Assembly: GCA_037178625.1 (NCBI GenBank)
Contig: CM074128.1
Location: 1,054,001 to 1,118,000, forward strand
Length of the DNA stretch: 64,000 bases
Source of the DNA: Skeletonema tropicum
Lineage: Eukaryota > Bacillariophyta > Thalassiosirophyceae > Thalassiosirales > Thalassiosiraceae
Reading direction: 5' to 3'
Shown: piece after piece, positions 20,214 to 32,289 of the stretch
How positions within the stretch are numbered: position 1 is the first letter of the stretch
How the letters are laid out: each line of letters starts with the position of its first letter
Notes under the pieces: generated by a model
What the model was told of the DNA's origin: nothing
Database searches by the model: none
What the model saw: only the letters and a program-made list of their open reading frames with translations
Made by a program: the position numbers and the translations under genes

Positions 20214-20548
20214 TAATATGAAATTCGTGTCATTTCAGTCTCTGTGTTACTTCAAAGTCAAGGCAGATGTAGCAAGAGGGCTATGATTGTGAATAAGATG
20301 CCTCGTTACAATGATGAGGTATTGAAATTGAGAACAGATATACAATCATTCGCACATGAAGAGACAGTAAACAAAGTCTACATCATTTGGTGATTATGTG
20401 CACTCCTTAATCACCTCGTATCGCGAACGTATCTATGCGTATGCTGCAGTTTGTGTTCTACTATGTATTTCTCTAAAAGCAGTCTTAGTTCTTTCAGTCA
20501 ACAAAGATCTGATCCCACGAACTCATAAGTTGTTGATCCACCATCACT
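20214..20548. other. Convergent intergenic region
   Basis: 3' regions of the plastid membrane protein gene and the convergent fibrillin gene. A 102-codon ORF overlapping it (20398-20706) runs antisense into the fibrillin gene and has no domain, so it is not called. Confidence 0.4.
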
Positions 20549-21391
20549 TTAGTTGCGAACCAAGATCTCAGGAACTCCAGAGCCATCCCTTACCACCAAA
20601 ATATCCTCATCAACATAAGACACATACAAGTCACGTGAGTATTGCAATGCCTCGGGAATATCCACAGTCTGACCCAACACAGATGCCGATTCATAAGTTT
20701 CAGTGAAACGCAATCCAGAATCTTCCTCTAGACGGGCAGTCACAACAACAGACTCCTCTGATCCCCCAAGGAGTGTTACATCAACTTTAGCCTCAATGCG
20801 TGGCTGTCCACGAGATATTGAGATGGTAAGATCACCTACATCGACTAATTGGGAAGGCAACTTTTGAGCTAAACTCAAGGCAAACAATCCTGGCGAGTAT
20901 CCCCCAGCGTACAAAAATAGGGCAAGATCTCTGGTTGGGCTGGGAATCTTGGGTTCCGAATATCCACCAGCATATCTCAATGTCCAGACTCCGTTTATAA
21001 GAGGGCTGTAGACAGGATCTTCAGTTGGATTGAGTGCCTCAAGCCTTAGGATGGCCTCGTTAATGGATGCACGATCTTGAGCCGTGATGGATCCAGAGGA
21101 GGCAAGAGATGAAGGAAGGTAGTCCATGATGGATGATACGACAGTTTCTGTTTCAGTGGCGGGTTTGTTCTCAACGTCTATGGTGTCTTCTCCCTCTTTC
21201 TCCTCCTTTACTTCGAAGTGAGCGTCCTCGGATGAGTCACTGGGGTAGGAATCATCGTAATCGGCCATGAAGAGAGGCTTGACCAAGTTGTTGCGGCTAG
21301 CAGTAGCGGTGACTGCAACGGTGGCTGGCTGGATAGTGAATCCGGACACAGCTGTGCCCGAGAGTAGGGCGATGATGGTAGGTTTCAGCAT
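20549..21391 (-). CDS. Plastid lipid-associated protein (fibrillin/PAP family)
   Basis: A 280-residue protein with a hydrophobic leader ending in V-S-G-F-T-I-Q-P, a variant of the diatom plastid cleavage motif. An acidic linker precedes the PAP/fibrillin domain (about residues 100-280), recognised from L-E-A-L-N-P-T-E-D-P, L-I-N-G-V-W-T-L-R-Y, the Gly/Tyr-rich stretch Y-A-G-G-Y-S, and the closing D-E-D-I-L-V-V-R-D-G-S-G that is typical of the last strands of this lipocalin-like fold. Fibrillins bind lipids and quinones at thylakoids and plastoglobules. Single exon, frame intact. Which fibrillin subgroup it belongs to cannot be settled by eye. Confidence 0.85.
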   Translation of the reverse strand: MLKPTIIALLSGTAVSGFTIQPATVAVTATASRNNLVKPLFMADYDDSYPSDSSEDAHFEVKEEKEGEDTIDVENKPATETETVVSSIMDYLPSSLASSGSITAQDRASINEAILRLEALNPTEDPVYSPLINGVWTLRYAGGYSEPKIPSPTRDLALFLYAGGYSPGLFALSLAQKLPSQLVDVGDLTISISRGQPRIEAKVDVTLLGGSEESVVVTARLEEDSGLRFTETYESASVLGQTVDIPEALQYSRDLYVSYVDEDILVVRDGSGVPEILVRN

Positions 21392-21735
21392 GGTTTTAAA
21401 AATTACTGTTCTTTATGGCATGCTTGCTTGCTTGACAGTTTCAGTTGCTTGTGCAACTTTGTGCAAGGACTTTGACAGAGGTGGAATGCTTTCCACGACA
21501 GGAAGAGAAATCTTTGAATTTCGATGGTTGAAGTCTGTCAAAGTTCAACTACAAATCATACAAAAAGAGGTTCCAGACGGAATGACTTCGAGATCCATGG
21601 TGGAGCTGACTCAACATGGGCCGCAGATTTTCGATTTCTTTGCTGTATTGCTCGGCGGGCAGCGAAAAAGTGCCAAAGCATAAGTAGTATCATTGTGACT
21701 CTGTACTGATTTTGATCTTACGATCGATAAAAGCA
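21392..21735. other. Intergenic region between divergent genes
   Basis: Separates the fibrillin gene (minus) from the PTGES2-like gene (plus) and should hold both promoters. A plus-strand ORF overlapping the fibrillin start (21267-21683) has no domain and is rejected. Confidence 0.35.
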
Positions 21736-22725
21736 ATGAATACTACCATGAGGAGCTTCGTAGGGCGATCAGCCCGCATATCGGTGCATAGTAGTTATCA
21801 CAATCTGACATCAAAAAAACAGCAGCAACTTGCTTTCGTTTCAGCATTGCAATCACCATCATGGTCATTGACTTCCAGTCATTTCCCAGCAGCAAGATCG
21901 TTCTCAGCAGCTTCAACTGGACAAGCTCCAGAAATCAAACTCTACCAATACCACATATGTCCATTTTGCAACATAACAAAGTCGGTGCTATCCTATGCCA
22001 AATTAGATTATGAGAAGGTGGAGGTAAATCCCCTAACAAAACAAGAGTTGAAACCATGGTCAGGAGATTACAAGAAGGTCCCGATAGCGGTGATTGATGA
22101 GGAACAAGTGAATGGATCGGAACAAATCATTGATGCGTTGCTGAATACTCCATATGTGCAGCAGTTTTTGCAACGTCGATTGAATGATGAAACTAGCGGC
22201 AAAGATGCTATGACAATGCAACAATTTCAGAACTCTGAAAACTCTCGAAAGTGGATGAGATATGCGGTAGATGATCTTGCAGCGTTGTTGTATCCGAATA
22301 TTTGCGGTACTCTTGGTGACTCCTATGATGCATTTTCGTATGTCAAAAATGTAGATTCGTTCACTGGTGGTCAAAAGTTGTCAATTCAAATGTTGGGTTC
22401 TTTAGCCATGTACTTTGCAGCATCGAGAGTCAAGTCAAAACGCAACATTACAGATGAAAAGAAGGCATTGGAAGAAGCTCTCGACAAATTTGAAGACGAG
22501 GGTCTCGACAATGGAAAGTTATCGTTTTGTTCTGGTGCTTCAACACCTGACTTGGGAGACCTTGCCGTGTTTGGAGTCCTCTACTCAGTAAATGGGTTAC
22601 AGGCTCATACAGATTCCATTCAGCTTCGAGGTGGTCCTGTAAAAGAATGGTATGATAGAATGCATCTCTCTGTAATGGGAGAAAAAGCGCAGCATCAGAT
22701 CAAGCTTGGTGTCACTTGTGATTAA
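21736..22725 (+). CDS. PTGES2: Prostaglandin E synthase 2-like, glutaredoxin/GST-fold protein
   Basis: A 329-residue protein beginning at the first ATG. The leader is rich in Arg, Ser, Gln and hydroxyl residues without acidic residues, consistent with mitochondrial import. The thioredoxin-fold domain starts around residue 68 with I-K-L-Y-Q-Y-H-I-C-P-F-C, giving the CPFC redox motif found in microsomal PGE synthase 2, then K-V-P-I-A-V and N-G-S-E-Q-I-I-D. The all-helical GST-type C-terminal domain follows, ending in G-V-L-Y-S-V-N-G-L and P-V-K-E-W-Y-D-R-M, as in the PTGES2 family. The animal enzyme isomerises PGH2; in algae the role is unclear, so the name reflects homology only. Confidence 0.85.
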   Translation: MNTTMRSFVGRSARISVHSSYHNLTSKKQQQLAFVSALQSPSWSLTSSHFPAARSFSAASTGQAPEIKLYQYHICPFCNITKSVLSYAKLDYEKVEVNPLTKQELKPWSGDYKKVPIAVIDEEQVNGSEQIIDALLNTPYVQQFLQRRLNDETSGKDAMTMQQFQNSENSRKWMRYAVDDLAALLYPNICGTLGDSYDAFSYVKNVDSFTGGQKLSIQMLGSLAMYFAASRVKSKRNITDEKKALEEALDKFEDEGLDNGKLSFCSGASTPDLGDLAVFGVLYSVNGLQAHTDSIQLRGGPVKEWYDRMHLSVMGEKAQHQIKLGVTCD

Positions 22726-22855
22726 CAGAATAGAAGTGACATGTTTCTTGACTACATTTCATATAATTAATATCACTCTATTTACGGTATGGCATGATAG
22801 GAGCAGGAAGATAATGATGAAAATGGCTGATCATCTAATGATCAATACCATCCGA

Positions 22856-23402
22856 TCAGCCTTGCATGCTCTTCAAATACTCCACCAGCTCCTTTAATTT
22901 CTCTCTATCTTCATCGTCATCTTCATCATCAGCCTTCCTGTAACTCTTCTTCTTTTACACTCAACGCATGTCAATCCTTCAGTCATTCTGTAATCGAAAA
23001 TCAGCACCGCCTTCGATTAATAACTTTGCAGGAATTTACGTCATCACAATGGTGCAGCGGCGTGTCTCCATCGCCATCACGTGCATTGATATCTATTATT
23101 GTTGCATCCTTATTCAGTCCAAGTAGCCATCGAATCACTTCATCTCGAGCATATCCACATGCCGCATGGAGAAAGGTAAATCTGGCAAAAGAATTAGATG
23201 ATTTAAATGCGTTGCTGACTTGTAGACTACTGTTGCAATTACTAACTCACCCATTGGAATCTGCAGCGTTGGGAGCAAGACCTAACTTGGCGATGGATTC
23301 TTGTAGGAGAGCCAAATTTCCATCACCTGCCGCCACCCAGGGTGTGGATTCATCAATCTCGGCAGATTGTGACGACCCTGCTTGAAATCCTCCAAATGAC
23401 AT
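22856..23402 (-). CDS. Small ankyrin-repeat protein (frame interrupted)
   Basis: Exon 1 is 23251-23402 and exon 2 starts at 23181, joined across a GTGAGT...TGCCAG intron of 69 bases. The protein opens M-S-F-G-G-F-Q, then W-V-A-A-G-D-G-N-L-A-L-L, then ankyrin repeats: G-F-T-F-L-H-A-A-C-G-Y, D-I-N-A-R-D-G-D-G-D-T-P-L-H-H-C, and I-E-G-G-A-D-F. The C-terminus is acidic and ends E-Y-L-K-S-M-Q-G. Exon 2 carries several +1 shifts. At 23024-23025 (AA[A/G], Lys) and 22981-22982 (GA[C/T], Asp) the extra base gives both synonymous third bases in a row, so I read them as assembly artefacts rather than decay. Ankyrin repeats bind proteins; the partner is unknown. Confidence 0.7.
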
Positions 23403-24044
23403 GCTTAGCTTTGGTCTATATTGGATGCTGCCTTACTCTGGCTTTGCCATTAGATAAGCACTCAGTATCTTCAGCGCAACCTACTTAGCTAGCGCGACAC
23501 ACTCATTTTGATGGCCATGATGAATGCTTCTCTCCTCTGATCTCTCTACTCCTCTTCGCCTTTTGTTCTGTAACGATATGTAGATGTTGTGTGATATTAT
23601 GTGTATGATCTTTTCGTGACAGAAAGTTTCACAAAGAAAAGTTGCAGATTTCACACAAGTTTCAAAAAAGTTGCAGATTTCACACATGTTTCACACATGT
23701 TTCACGCACGTTTCACGCACGTTTCACACATGTTTCACGTGAAACATGTGTGAAACATGTGTGAAACATGTGTGAAACATGTGTGAAACATGTGTGAAAC
23801 ATGTCTGAAACATGTGTGAAACATGTCTGAAACATGTCTGAAATCTGCAACTTTTGTGAAACAATTTCACTTAGCTTCACTTTAACGGATCTTCCCACCT
23901 ATCACCTACTTATCACCATTCACCATCCAACATCCAACCACCCTTCCAACCAGCAACCAGCGACCGCGCAGCAACCAGCGAACAGTCAAAATACTATAGG
24001 AGTAGGTACTTGCTAAGAGAGGGGTTGCTGACTTCAAGTACAAT
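23403..24044. other. Intergenic region holding a long palindrome
   Basis: No gene is supported. The middle is a large imperfect palindrome annotated separately; to its right the sequence is rich in CCAACCA and CAGCAACCAG simple repeats up to the asparaginase gene. Confidence 0.5.
23629..23864. repeat. Long palindrome built of GTGAAACAT-type tandem repeats
   Basis: The left arm repeats TTTCACACATG/TTTCACGCACG, the right arm repeats CATGTGTGAAA/CATGTCTGAAA, and they meet at TTTCACGTGAAA around 23733-23744. Further out both arms carry GTTGCAGATTTCA and its complement, so the symmetry extends over roughly 110 bases per arm. The unit is 11 bases. Small ORFs here simply translate the repeat. Confidence 0.85.
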
Positions 24045-25125
24045 ATGAGTGAAAGAATTACTTCTTATTATGTTGGTGGATACGAAATTACTCGTAAGTT
24101 GCTGTTTGCAAGCAGAATATGATATAATTCAGAACCCTCCAACTTTTCTGAATTGCTTTTGTATTGTCTCTCTGAAAGCATCGGACCCTCCGACCGGAAT
24201 CGACCATAACGTAGAGACTCGTCATGTATCTTCTATATATGGTGGCATCGACGTCTCTCGTAAGTTGCTTGTTTGTAAGAAATAGTATGTATGTAATTTA
24301 GAATCCTCTAGCCAACTTTTCTCGATTGCTTTTGTACTTTTGTTTGTCTTCTGAAAGGAAGGGTTGCCGACCCTCCTTTCGTACCTGGAAACACCGCTGG
24401 GATATAATCGTGTAACTTCTACTTCTATATCTGGTGGAGTCAAAATCTCTCGTAAGTTGCTTGGTTGTATGCAGTATGCCATAAGTTCTTCCTCCGCCCC
24501 TCTCAATTGCTTTGTGTCCTTTATCTCTATAAAAGCATCCTATGAAGACGCTGAAGGGGATAATTGTCACGTCTACGTCTTCACCTTAGGAGGTACTATT
24601 GATAAGGACTATCCTAAAGTTACAAGTGGGTACGCCTTTGAATTCGGCGAGGAGTCTGCAGTACAAAGAATTCTTGAAGGCCACCCCAACTTGGGCATCT
24701 CCTACAAAATCAAGAGTGTATGTCAGAAAGATAGCTTAGAGATAACATCAGATGATCGTAATAACCTGTTTTGCGACATTGACCACACAATTGACTATCG
24801 AAAATATCAGAGCGAGCTCCTGCGAATCGTTGTTACGCATGGCACTGACACGATGATTGAAAGTGCGATGTACATCAAGGAAAAGGTCGAAGCAGAAAAT
24901 TATGGCAACCCACCACCGCGTTATGTGATTGCATTTACAGGAGCAACAAAACCAGAAAGATTTGTAGACTCTGATGCATCATTTAATGTGGGATGCGCTG
25001 TTGCAGCCACCGCGAGTTGCAAACCTGGATCTGTTGTGATTTGTATGAACGGCAACGTGATTCCGGTTGAGCAATGTGTGAGAGATGAAAAGAGTGGTCT
25101 ATTCAGAAAAGTATTGAATAAATAG
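24045..25125 (+). CDS. L-asparaginase N-terminal domain protein with duplicated 5' exons
   Basis: Four exons: 24045-24093, 24179-24259, 24362-24451 and 24536-25125, all joined by phase-1 introns; 269 residues. The last exon carries the asparaginase fold: T-L-G-G-T-I-D (first catalytic Thr motif), V-V-T-H-G-T-D-T-M (second motif, Thr-Asp pair) and F-T-G-A-T-K-P-E-R. It ends about where the N-terminal domain of type I/II asparaginases ends, so the smaller C-terminal domain is missing; single-domain relatives exist, and whether this form is active is unknown. The three small exons look like copies of one another: each ends in Gly-Gly-x-x-x-S/T followed by the same donor, C|GTAAGTTGC. Alternative use of these exons is possible. 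No clear targeting signal. Confidence 0.75.
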
Positions 25126-25315
25126 TACACCTAATCGCTTTGAAGACATCCTAAATCTTCAGTGGCGTATGAAAATGTTAGTGTTTTAGAACTAAGGCTA
25201 ACAATCTAACAATCGTAGTTTTTGTTTGTTGTTGCCTCCCTCTGCTGGTGATAGGAGTTGATATAAGCAACACTTAATCCCTGCCACGTCATACACCACC
25301 TCACGAATAACTTCA

Positions 25316-26049
25316 TTAATTGTTTTTCTTTGCAGAGGCCGCCTCAGCGTCAGGCTTGTCAAACTTGCCTGCCTCAAATCGTCTATACAACTTTTCTATC
25401 TCCTCCATCAAACCCTCTTCATCAAAGTACCCCTCCACATCAAAGAACTGCCCCACCGACCAAGTCTCCTTGACAAACTCCGAAGTAGGTTCCTTCCCCT
25501 GAAACTCCAATATGACCGTAGTAAAACTCTGAAAAGCGGGGGAATTGTGTCCTCACTCGGATACCATATTTGTCCATCTCTTTATTACCACTGGACTTGA
25601 TCAACTTGATCATTGATGCATCCGTCACTGGCTTTGTCATCATTATGCAATCCTTATCAATAAAAGTCATGATGAGTTGAAGGATCCCACTAAGACAAAA
25701 GTACGATGCACAACACACACCCAACCACATGCGGTTATTGGGAAAATCCGCGTTGAGGCCAAATTGAGCCACGGAGGCAAAGACACATGCCAATGCCATG
25801 AGGAATAATTTGATAGTTCTCATGACGGTAATCTTCTTCGATTAAGACTTTGTCGCCTGTGTGCGGATAGTTCCTCGGAGACGAGTGTTTCGGCTACGGC
25901 CTCGTCGAGGATTTGTTTGACTTTGATAACGTCGCCTACAGTCGACTTGGAGGAGCTCCTACTTCCTCCTCGATTTCGACCTCTTCTTCCTCCTCCTCTT
26001 CCTCCTCGACTTCTTCCTCCTTCACCTTTTTGGAATTCTTCTTCGCCAT
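25316..26049 (-). CDS. SPCS2: Signal peptidase complex subunit 2 (frame interrupted)
   Basis: The start at 26049 gives M-A-K-K-N-S-K-K followed by a Glu-rich tract. Then G-D-V-I-K-V-K-Q-I-L-D-E-A-V matches the SPC25 N-terminal helix, followed by two membrane hairpin segments (I-K-L-F-L-M-A-L-A-C... and L-G-V-C-C-A-S-Y-F-C-L-S-G-I-L-Q) and a cytosolic domain with S-V-G-Q-F-F-D-V-E-G-Y-F-D. SPCS2 is the non-catalytic ER subunit that supports signal peptide cleavage. The coding sequence lies in three frames. Shifts at 25815-25816 (AA[C/T]) and 25520-25521 (TA[C/T]), and likely ones near 25870 and 25940, are each one or two extra bases that fit both alleles being written. No intron can explain them. 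Confidence 0.75.
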
Positions 26050-26340
26050 TGTTGCTGCTGATGATGGTAATGATGTTATGTATTGCAAATTGCAACTGTG
26101 TTTTTTCATTGAGTGATTCCACGTGCAATTCACGAGGAGAGCGAGGGGGGCGCCGGTTTCCGCCTTTGTCCGGGCCGGTCAGATGGAGATGTCTGATATG
26201 TAGCCCTTCATCAAACGTATCTTTACGCATCTTCTTCGATACTTACATACAGGAGCTGTGAGTTCTCATCCTCATCTCATGCATGCACGTCATTCTTTTT
26301 GTTCCGAACAATCAAATCATAGCAGGCATCGACTGAAACA

Positions 26341-28310
26341 ATGGCTACAGACGCTCTCCTACACGCAAAAGAATGGTCTCAAAACGACCCAAATCCAGTG
26401 ACAGCTGCTCACGTCAAATCGTTAATCTCCGCGGCTGAAAATGAATCATCTACAAGTGCACTTCAAGAATTGCAATGCCTCTTTCCTCCCAATAACAAAC
26501 GCATCGGCTTTCGGCACCGCGGGATTACGCTCTTCCATGTCACCTGGACCACTGGGGATGAATGATCTTGTAGTTCATTCAAACTGCACAGGGTCTTGCA
26601 AGCTACTTGCTTCAAACATTAAAGGATTCTAGCTCTCCCAATGTTGACTCTAGCACTCCCATCACTGCTGTAGTTGGGTATGATCATCGTGCCAACTCTG
26701 AATTCTCACTATCATCAAAACAATTTGCAATGTATACAAAACTTGTATTTGAAAGTAAGGGAATACACTGCACTCTACTAGATGGTTATGTAGCCACACC
26801 AATTCTTGCATTTGCAGTTGGTAATATCGGTGCGTCTGTTGGGATAATGGTCACAGCGTCACATAATCCAAAGCAAGACGATGGATATAAGGTATATTGG
26901 GGTGATGGTTGTCAGATACGACCACCGATTGATGCCGAGATTGCTAGCGCTATTGTAGAAACGAAGAATTTGAAACCTTGGATGGATTATGGGGAACAAT
27001 TGCGTACGTTTGAGAAAGCTGCGACTGGTGATGGAATAGGTGAATGTTATGGACTGAGCAATCCAGAGCAAACTAGAATGATTGAGGATGCATACTATCA
27101 AGCTATTCGAGATAGTGGTCTGGTAGTTGAAATAGATGTTGTATCAGATTGCAAGCCACCATCGTTTGCCTATACAGCAATGCATGGAGTTGGCCTCCCC
27201 TACGCGCAACGCAGCTTTGAAACATTTGGCCTTCCTGCCTTTCTGCCCGTGCCCTCGCAACAACATCCAGATGCAAATTTTACAACTGTTCCATTTCCAA
27301 ATCCAGAAGAAAAGGGGGCATTGGATGAGGCAATGTCGTTTGCCAGGCAAAATGGTTGTGATATAGTTCTGGCAAACGATCCTGATGCGGATAGACTGGG
27401 TGTTGCCGAGTTTAACAAGGTCGATAGAAAGTGGACTGTCTTTACTGGCGATCAAATTGGAAGCTTGTTGGGACATTGGTTGTGGGAAACGATAGGAAAG
27501 AAGTCAGAGCAGCCCGTTGCCATGTGTGCATCGACGGTATCATCTAAAATTCTTTCTGCAATGGGTCAGACGGAAGGATTTCTCTTTGAAGAAACACTTA
27601 CTGGGTTCAAATGGATAGGAAGCCGTGCACTTTCACTTCAGAGTGAAGGCTATAGGGTACTTCTTGGATACGAAGAAGCCATTGGTTTCTCATGTGGTGG
27701 TATCATCCCTGACAAGGATGGAATCGGTGCTTTGGGAGTGATTGCTACCATGGCAACTGCATTCTACGCAGAGGGCAAAACATTGGCCACGCACCTACAG
27801 GAGATTTACTTACTGTACGGTGAATTCTGTTCAAATAATGGATACTTCCGCTGCGATGACCCAGCAATAGTCAAGAAGATCATGGAACAAATGAGAAATG
27901 GTGGAAAGTACTTTGATCGAGTTGGCACCTACGAGGTTGATAGTGTTCGGGACTTGGGCTCACCAGGGTATGATAGTCAAGCTGTGGATAAAAAGCCGAC
28001 CCTTCCTACGTCATCCTCGTCACCTATGATCACATTTCGCTTCAAGAATGGTTGTGTTGCTCAATTTCGTGCAAGGTAAGTTCGTATGACATGAATTTGC
28101 TTGTCTCTGTGCATGATGAAGATCCGCTAACCCCGTCTTCCTTGTTGCAGTGGAACTGAACCTAAGTTCAAATATTACATCGAACTTCGAGGGCAACCTG
28201 GAGAGAGTAGAGATGAGGTCAGCAAACGGTTGGATACAATGGTGACAGTTATTTTGGAAGAACTCCTTCATCCATCCGAAAATGGGCTAATTACTCCTTC
28301 AAGTTTGTGA
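26341..28310 (+). CDS. PGM2: Phosphoglucomutase, PGM2 type (frame interrupted)
   Basis: Exon 1 is 26341-28075 and exon 2 is 28151-28310 (GTAAGT...TTGCAG intron, 75 bases). Motifs of the alpha-D-phosphohexomutase family are in order: G-T-A-G-L-R near the start, T-A-S-H-N-P-K-Q-D-D-G-Y-K (phosphoserine loop), D-P-D-A-D-R-L-G (metal loop), G-Y-E-E-A-I-G-F (sugar loop), and, across the splice, R-A-S-G-T-E-P-K (phosphate loop). It interconverts glucose-1-P and glucose-6-P, or pentose phosphates. No targeting leader, so cytosolic. Two +1 shifts occur early: TT[T/C] at 26511-26512 and GT[T/C] at 26575-26576; skipping one base in each restores the family sequence, and both look like synonymous allele pairs. 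Confidence 0.88.
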
Positions 28311-28592
28311 GGGAAGTGTTCACACCAAATTACTTAGAGATTGTACAGCAAAGAATAAAATAAATAGGGCGCTATATTGCTATCAGTGCGACACGTTCAT
28401 TACAGGAACAGCCATCATTGTGAGACAATTATTGCCTACAATCAATTTTATCTGTAAAAATTATTGGGCAGCCAAGTAAATCACCTCAACAGGATGTCGC
28501 AACACCACTGAAGAGCTTACATGGCGCCTCTGAAAATGAACTGCACTGGACGGACACTGACAGAAAACGGATCTGCAGGATTGTAAAAATGT

Positions 28593-30553
<1,961 letters not shown>

Positions 30554-31319
30554 TTAGCTCATCATCATAGTCTTAAACTCTTTGAAATCAATTTCACCAC
30601 TCCTATCAGTGTCAACCTCATCCATCATAGCAGTAAGCTCCGCTTCTGACAAATTTTGTCCCAAGCTCTTCATGAGATTCATCAACTCTGACTTAGAAAT
30701 TGTACCACTGCCATCGGCATCAAAAACTTTGAAGGCGTCCTTAAGCTCCTTGTCGGGGTCTTCTTTGCTGTTCTTCTTCTTGGCGCTCATGAGGACCAAG
30801 AATTCTTCGAAATCAATCTCACCATCACCGTTGTCATCAACTGAATTGATCATGGCTTGAATTTCATCGTCGGTTGGGTCGGATCCAAGTTTCTTCATAA
30901 CTCCCTTTAGTTCGTCTCTAGAGATACTTCCTGCAGTGTTGGGGGAAAATATCATAATTGCGTGAGTCGTTGATTTAGTAATTTTGTAACAAGAGGGAAT
31001 TATTCATCATTTGCAGCTGTTTTCATAACAAGGCACGTAGGCCATAATACATCCACAACAAGCAGAGATGATGCCCCCCAGTTGGAGCATCTCATAAACG
31101 ATTAATTTAAAGATAATATATGGCGTGACATTTTACCCTCACGCTCACGTGTGCTCATAGCTGCCGGAGAACAAAAGATATAAATGACCAGTTGAAGATA
31201 CGCCCCATAGACGTGTCGCTGCCGCCGCCGCCCTGCCACTCACCGCCTCCATCAACATCAAACATGTTGAATGCCTCCTTAAGGTCTTCGACTTCATCTT
31301 GACTGAGTCCGTGCGACAT
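30554..31319 (-). CDS. Calmodulin-like four EF-hand protein
   Basis: Exon 1 is 31244-31319 and exon 2 is 30554-30930; 150 residues after splicing a 313-base intron. It opens M-S-H-G-L-S-Q-D-E-V-E-D-L-K-E-A-F. Four EF-hand loops are seen: D-V-D-G-G-G-S-I-S-R-D-E, D-D-N-G-D-G-E-I-D-F-E-E, D-A-D-G-S-G-T-I-S-K-S-E and D-T-D-R-S-G-E-I-D-F-K-E. Loop 1 has Gly where calmodulin has Asp, which could weaken Ca2+ binding. The linker (A-K-K-K-N-S-K-E-D-P-D-K) differs from true calmodulin. Exon 1 is 76 bases as in the neighbouring calmodulin gene, with the intron in the same place and phase, so the two probably descend from a local duplication. Confidence 0.92.
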
Positions 31320-31523
31320 TATGTTGTATTGTTGATCGTTGGTGGGTCAAATGGTGTTGGTTTCGTATCGTTGTGCTTCCGTTGTGTCCTTGGCTTCGGC
31401 TCTGACAGCGAGCAACTGCATCTTTACAGTCTGCCCACCCAAGATTCAAGATTCCGTCGCTTTTGAAATTCTGCTTCTGCCTTTCCGCCGATTTGGAAAG
31501 GAACCAAAAAATAACGGAAGAAC

Positions 31524-32289
31524 ATCAGAATCAAGGGTAAATAAGCAGGGTTGGCGACGACAGTTCCCGCCAAAATTTTAACTAGTAAAAAATCTGAGTA
31601 CCGTTACCGGCTCGTCAGCAAGTTCGATTGAGAAAGTCAGTGCCGGTCCGAACAGGATGATCAGCACCAACACGCCGTTCATCAGGCAAGGCAACCATGG
31701 TCACCGTTGCCGCCGTTAAAATAGACCTAGTTAATAGACGATTCATCAGCCGATCGGTGGCTGATCGTTACTATGGATTATTATTTTGGTGTTGAAACCC
31801 TCGCCGCTGCCAAATAGCTCGAGGGAAGGCAGTATGGAGGCAATATTAGACGGCGACGTTCGGCGTGCGTCGGCCACTGAACAGTGCTTATTGAACGCCC
31901 CAAGGAGCGTTTCAGCTGGATCCAAGATCCATAATATAAACATAATAATCCATAGTAACGATCAGCCATCGATCGTCGCATATTACGGCTATTAACTTGG
32001 TCTATTTCAGCGGCGGCAGCGACGTCGACCATGGTTGCCGTTGCTTTGAGCGGTGAATGATCAATTTGAGCTTTCAATGACGGGAAACGACGAGGCAAGC
32101 GAGACTCAATCATACAGATATCAAAGTCGTACCGGCATTATTACTTAGGAAAAGTTGATGCCGCTTTCTGATCACTGCTGATCATAGGAGCGATACATCG
32201 GAACTAGTAAAGGATCGCTAAATTTGAGTACCTACTTGCTGACGAGATGGTAACGACGCCAACCCTGCTTATTTACCCTTGATCAGAAT
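31524..32289. mobile_element. Fold-back MITE with 8-bp target duplication (hAT type)
   Basis: The element is 31532-32281 (750 bases). The ends are CAAGGGTAAATAAGCAGGGT at the left and its complement at the right, and inverted homology continues inward (for example ATAGACC...TAGTTAATAG at the left against CTATTAACTTGGTCTAT at the right), so most of the element folds on itself. The flanks are an 8-base duplication, ATCAGAAT, at 31524-31531 and 32282-32289. An 8-bp duplication and CA-G-G-G ends point to the hAT superfamily. No coding capacity; ORFs across it translate the repeat. It lies about 200 bases upstream of the calmodulin-like start. Confidence 0.88.

Noticed and set aside
26049..26261. 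Plus-strand Ser/Pro-rich ORFs antisense to SPCS2
   Set aside because: They are the complement of the Glu-rich tract and carry no domain.
26341..26565. PGM2, SPCS2, mL49, COG8 and similar broken genes as pseudogenes or as programmed frameshifting
   Set aside because: Domains are intact on both sides of each shift and the extra bases behave like allele pairs at synonymous positions; no shared slippery sequence or stop codon is present.
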